A DNA stretch of 64,000 nt, from positions 1 to 64,000 of the forward strand of contig JANQMU010000015.1 of assembly GCA_028279875.1 (NCBI GenBank). Direction: 5' to 3'. A model generated the notes under the pieces. The model was not told the origin of the DNA, did not search any database, and saw nothing but the letters and a program-made list of their open reading frames with translations. The DNA comes from Rhizobiaceae bacterium (GTDB lineage: Bacteria > Pseudomonadota > Alphaproteobacteria > Rhizobiales > Rhizobiaceae). Below, piece by piece: positions 60,881 through 64,000 of the stretch; the first letter of the stretch is position 1, and each line of letters opens with the position of its first letter. The translations under genes were made by a program, and so were the position numbers.

Positions 60881-60945
60881 ATTTTCCTCCCGTGCGGATG
60901 TCTCACTGTGAGTGCATCCGTGCCAAAGCTGGCTGTTAACAAAGC

Positions 60946-60953
60946 AATCGTTT
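60946..60953. promoter_or_regulatory. Auxiliary LacI-type core site
   Basis: AATCGTTT fits the LacI-family core AANCGNTT. It lies between the main operator and the binding-protein gene, 66 bases before its ATG. Confidence 0.3.
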
Positions 60954-60970
60954 CAGCAATGTTCCGTGCT

Positions 60971-60984
60971 TGTAATCGATTACA
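60971..60984. promoter_or_regulatory. LacI-family operator of the sugar operon
   Basis: TGTAATCGATTACA is a perfect 14-base palindrome with the central CpG typical of LacI/GalR-family operators. It lies 91 bases before the binding-protein start. The cognate regulator is not in this window. Confidence 0.7.
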
Positions 60985-61021
60985 TTCAGAAGGATGATAT
61001 GTCCATCAACGATTGTCAAGT

Positions 61022-61035
61022 TTAAATCGATTAAG
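61022..61035. promoter_or_regulatory. Second LacI-type operator
   Basis: TTAAATCGATTAAG repeats the AATCGATT core of the main operator, 51 bases away centre to centre, suggesting cooperative or looped repression. Confidence 0.5.
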
Positions 61036-61163
61036 AGAGTTGTGGGCGGGCCGGGCGTGTTGTCAGAAGCAAGCAACACAGAACGCTTCTGGCGTGCCGC
61101 GCGCCATCGGTGCCCGATTGATCAGGTCGGGCAAACGGCCGCATTCCGGTGCGGAACCCGGCC

Positions 61164-64000
61164 TTATCCACATTCAAAATCTGCGCCTTCGAGTGGCCGG
61201 CAATGCCTGGGCCAGCCCCGCTCACGCCAGTAGTCATCCATCCCCAGATCCTCGATCAGCACCCGGAACGTCTCCGTTTGCCCGACCTGACCAATCCCGA
61301 TCCAGGGCACGAGAAAGGCCTGAAAATTGAAGGCCCGATTGTTCGTATTGCGCTCAAACGCTTCGAGGACCAGATCCGCGCCACCGATGACCTGCAGGAA
61401 TGGGTAGCCGAGAAACCGGGCGTCCTTGTAGGTGTCATATATCGTCTCCGGTGCGGCGTTGCCCACGGCGTCAACCATCGACAGGGCCTGGTCGCGCCAG
61501 GAGGCATCACAGGCTTCGCAGTTCTTCAACAGCGCCCGCAGCCTGTCGACCTGATCGGATTCGAACAGATACCCCATGGTACTGCGCAAGATGAACGGGG
61601 CGAGACCGGGTTCCCCGTCAAAATAGCCGAGTTGATTTTCGAAATTCTCTGGGGTGGGATCGGCCTGTAACGCATACAAGCTCCCGATAAAACCGAGATA
61701 CGGGTTGTACCGATCGATCTGGCCGGCCCGCTCGGTCATGGCAATGGCCTCTTCATCATGTCCTACAATGGCAAGCAGTCGGGCGTAGTCCATCATGGCC
61801 AGAACGTTGTTGGGCTCCTGCGTGAGGACCTTGCGGTACAGATCCTCGGCCGAAGACCACTGGCGTGACCGCCTGTGGACGTTAGCCATGGCGTGCTCGG
61901 CAATAGCGAGATCCGGATCGAGTTCGCTTGCCTTCACGGCGGCCTCGGCCGACCGCCGGATATAGACAGCCGGTGTCATCGTGCGGCCGCCGACCTCATG
62001 GGGAAACACCACGCCCAAGTCGTAGGCGATCGCCAGCGCCGCCCAGCCCGCGGCGAAATCGGGATCGATCTCAACGCTCTTTTGGAGCAGTTCGGTACCG
62101 GTCGCAATTTGCGTGTTGATGCCGTCGCCCCGGCTGCCCGCCAGGCCGATGGCCTTCAGGAACAGCTCATAGGCCTCGGGGTTGCTGGTTCTTTCGGTCT
62201 GGAGGCCGCTTGCCTTGACCCCCAGCGGCGTCTTGAGCGCGGTACCGATCGCATTTGCGATCTTTTCCTGGATAACGAAGATGTCCTCGATCTGGTCGGT
62301 GAAAACACTGGACCAGACCAGAAAACCATCATTCGCTTCGATCAGCTGCGCCTCGACACGCAGATCGTTTCCGGCGCGGCGCACCGACCCCTCAAGCAAA
62401 TACTGGACGCCCAGATCCTCTCCGATCTTTCTAAGATCCTCCGCCTGGTTCTTGAACCGAAATGTGGAAGTCTGGCCGGGAAGCCGGAACTGCCCCGTGC
62501 CCGCTAGCGTGGCCGTGATTTCAATTGTCAACCCGTCACTGAAATTGTCGCCGCTTCCGTCTTCGCTCAGATTTCTGAAGGGAAGCACCGCGATCGATGG
62601 CAGTTCGCCGCCGCCGGCGTGCGACCGCTCATTGCCGGACGGGCCGAATTCATAGCGCCAGATCGTAAAGGCCAGCAGCCCGACAATGCCGGCCACGACG
62701 ACATAGTCGAGAAAATCGCGGTCGCGTGCCGGCGCGCTGCTGCCGGCCTTTGCCGGTATCGTCCGCTGCAGGCCCCTCGGGCTCAGTTCGAAGGCCCAGG
62801 CAATGATGCAGGCGATGGGAAATCCGAGCGCCAGCAGCACCGTGACCAGCGTATCCGTCCAGTCGGGAAGCAGCAGCGGCGCCTTCAGTGCACCGGCGAC
62901 CTGGACGCATAGCCAGGCAACGACCAGATAAAGGCCCGCAACCTTGACGACGTGGCGGCGCCGCAATTCCGCAAACAGGCCCGCAACTCCCGTTCCACCG
63001 GCCATGGTCGGGATGTCCGCATCGGGTGCGCTACCGTTGTTGGCGATCATGGCGGCCGGTCGATCCGCGGCGGCTGCTTCGGCCCCAGTTTCGACATCCG
63101 AATGCGAACCGACCGGCTGCTCGGCGTCATCAAGCACGAATGGCGGACCGTGCTTGGGCCAGTCCAGCTTGTTGAGCGCCACATAGTCCTTGAGATTGAA
63201 TGCGGCGTAGGCAAACGCTCTTCGGCGCATGCGCTCGGGGACATTCTTGTGGGTGAAATTCAGACCAACCGCCACCCGCGCCAGGAGATACTGGCTTTCC
63301 ATGAAGGACAGGCGATCGCCCTCGTGAGTATCGATCCAGGTCGAAACCTCCTGGCGCAGCGCCCTGACCAACTCGATCAGGCCGATATCCTCCGTTCGCG
63401 ATCCCGGTTTTCCGCCCGGATTCCCGTCGCGGCCAAGTTGCCCGAGAATCGACTCCCAGCTGGAGGCGCTGCTGTCGATGCGGGAACCGAGCAGAAAAGC
63501 CGCCTCGAAATAGGCGTGGTCGTAGAACAGGAACTGCTCGCTTTGATAGAATGCCAGATCAATCAGATAGTATTCTGACTCCGGCGCCTGAGGCCGCTCC
63601 ACCAGCACATTCTGGCCGTGCAGGTCACCATGGAAGCGACCGGAAATCATGCGCATCCGAAGGTGGTCCGGGAGCACGACCTTTTCCAGAGCAAAGGCCA
63701 GCGGATTGGGATACCATTGACCTTCGAAGGTGATGCTGGGCACCTCGGGCGCGATCCCGCAGCGGGATGACAGGAAATCATGGATTCGGCCGCCCCGGTC
63801 CGGGTCAAGGCGATAGCCGAGCCAGGAATGCAGAAGTTCCTTTGGATGGCGCATGCCCTTCTGGCGCAGGTAGTTCGGGTTCCAGTCTTCGAGCAGCCCC
63901 CGTGACATCTGACGCGCCATCTGGAGTTGTTTTTCGAAGGTGCAGTCGCTCCAGGGCGTCGCGTATTGCAAACCGCGTCCCGCAATTGCCGACAGAACGG
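61164..64000 (-). CDS. Kinase-like phosphotransferase / transmembrane / TolB-like / TPR fusion (5' end beyond window)
   Basis: The frame is open from 61164 to the window edge, so the N-terminus is missing. Visible order, numbering from a TTG codon at 63971: an aminoglycoside-phosphotransferase-like domain with the catalytic loop ISGRFHGDLHGQNVLVER (about residue 113) and the DFG-equivalent YYLIDLAFYQSEQ; a linker; two to three membrane helices (VAGLYLVVAWLCVQVAGAL, TLVTVLLALGFPIACIIAWAFEL, YVVVAGIVGLLAFTIW, about 345-440); a TolB-N-like domain (LPSIAVLPFRNLSEDGSGDNFSDGLTIEI...YLLEGSVRRAGNDLRVEAQLIEA, about 460-575); and TPR-like repeats to the end. The last two parts occur in many proteobacterial cyclase or CadC-like proteins; fusion to a phosphotransferase is unusual. 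The Lys/N-lobe may lie outside the window. Confidence 0.75.
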   Translation of the reverse strand, partial: VLSAIAGRGLQYATPWSDCTFEKQLQMARQMSRGLLEDWNPNYLRQKGMRHPKELLHSWLGYRLDPDRGGRIHDFLSSRCGIAPEVPSITFEGQWYPNPLAFALEKVVLPDHLRMRMISGRFHGDLHGQNVLVERPQAPESEYYLIDLAFYQSEQFLFYDHAYFEAAFLLGSRIDSSASSWESILGQLGRDGNPGGKPGSRTEDIGLIELVRALRQEVSTWIDTHEGDRLSFMESQYLLARVAVGLNFTHKNVPERMRRRAFAYAAFNLKDYVALNKLDWPKHGPPFVLDDAEQPVGSHSDVETGAEAAAADRPAAMIANNGSAPDADIPTMAGGTGVAGLFAELRRRHVVKVAGLYLVVAWLCVQVAGALKAPLLLPDWTDTLVTVLLALGFPIACIIAWAFELSPRGLQRTIPAKAGSSAPARDRDFLDYVVVAGIVGLLAFTIWRYEFGPSGNERSHAGGGELPSIAVLPFRNLSEDGSGDNFSDGLTIEITATLAGTGQFRLPGQTSTFRFKNQAEDLRKIGEDLGVQYLLEGSVRRAGNDLRVEAQLIEANDGFLVWSSVFTDQIEDIFVIQEKIANAIGTALKTPLGVKASGLQTERTSNPEAYELFLKAIGLAGSRGDGINTQIATGTELLQKSVEIDPDFAAGWAALAIAYDLGVVFPHEVGGRTMTPAVYIRRSAEAAVKASELDPDLAIAEHAMANVHRRSRQWSSAEDLYRKVLTQEPNNVLAMMDYARLLAIVGHDEEAIAMTERAGQIDRYNPYLGFIGSLYALQADPTPENFENQLGYFDGEPGLAPFILRSTMGYLFESDQVDRLRALLKNCEACDASWRDQALSMVDAVGNAAPETIYDTYKDARFLGYPFLQVIGGADLVLEAFERNTNNRAFNFQAFLVPWIGIGQVGQTETFRVLIEDLGMDDYWRERGWPRHCRPLEGADFECG

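Noticed and set aside
60897-60915. TGGCAC on the minus strand before the sugar binding-protein gene as a sigma-54 promoter
   Set aside because: No TTGC at the required spacing; LacI-type operators explain the region better.

Overview
This window reads as chromosomal DNA of an alphaproteobacterium, most likely a marine or soil Hyphomicrobiales/Rhodobacterales-type heterotroph. That is an inference from gene content: a beta-hydroxyaspartate cycle cluster, several binding-protein-dependent ABC uptake systems, SorC, IclR and LacI-type control, and high G+C coding sequence with frequent 1-4 base gene overlaps. I see no rRNA, tRNA, CRISPR array, prophage or intact insertion sequence.

Layout. 0-6 kb: a membrane-anchored SMP-30/strictosidine-synthase-like hydrolase, an AlkC-type DNA alkylation repair protein, a NIT-HAMP chemoreceptor and a DeoD-type purine nucleoside phosphorylase. 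6-13.6 kb: a YnjB-type ABC importer divergent from a large cytoplasmic type I sulfatase, with a SorC-family regulator convergent to the sulfatase; together these look like a sulfate-ester uptake and desulfation locus. 14-20.5 kb: small conserved genes, an AraC regulator, then a beta-barrel outer-membrane protein, a secreted serine hydrolase and an MscS channel. A broken copy of the 5' end of the AraC gene lies on the far side of that block. 20.5-25.3 kb: a three-gene HlyD / RbbA-like / YhhJ-like ABC-2 exporter operon. 25.6-27.8 kb: GNAT and HIT proteins and a small membrane protein.

27.9-33.4 kb is a complete beta-hydroxyaspartate cycle (BHAC) locus, bhcR divergent from bhcABCD, for assimilation of glyoxylate and glycolate without carbon loss. 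33.5-47.1 kb is the most interesting stretch. A hybrid histidine kinase with an Hpt domain and a LuxO/NtrC-type sigma-54 activator sit directly before an alginate-type exopolysaccharide locus: alg44 (PilZ plus membrane fusion protein), alg8, an AlgJ-like SGNH protein, an AlgK-like Sel1-repeat protein, algI (MBOAT) and algD. Three transcription units in this locus each carry a sigma-54-like -24/-12 element at a constant distance downstream of a T[TC]GCA-N3-TGC[AG]A palindrome. This suggests a dedicated phosphorelay switch. The locus lacks recognisable exporter (AlgE), epimerase (AlgG), AlgX, lyase (AlgL), AlgF and AlgA genes.

47.2-51 kb: DUF427, Tag glycosylase and M20 amidohydrolase genes, then a low-G+C islet with two small divergent cysteine-rich secreted proteins. 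51-53 kb: a membrane GGDEF-EAL protein whose EAL half has lost key residues. 53.4-61 kb: a seven-gene CUT1 sugar transporter and catabolic operon (binding protein, two permeases, UgpC-type ATPase, TIM-barrel isomerase, two Gfo/Idh/MocA oxidoreductases) preceded by LacI-type operators. The right edge holds a partial, unusual fusion of a kinase-like phosphotransferase, membrane segments, a TolB-like domain and TPRs.
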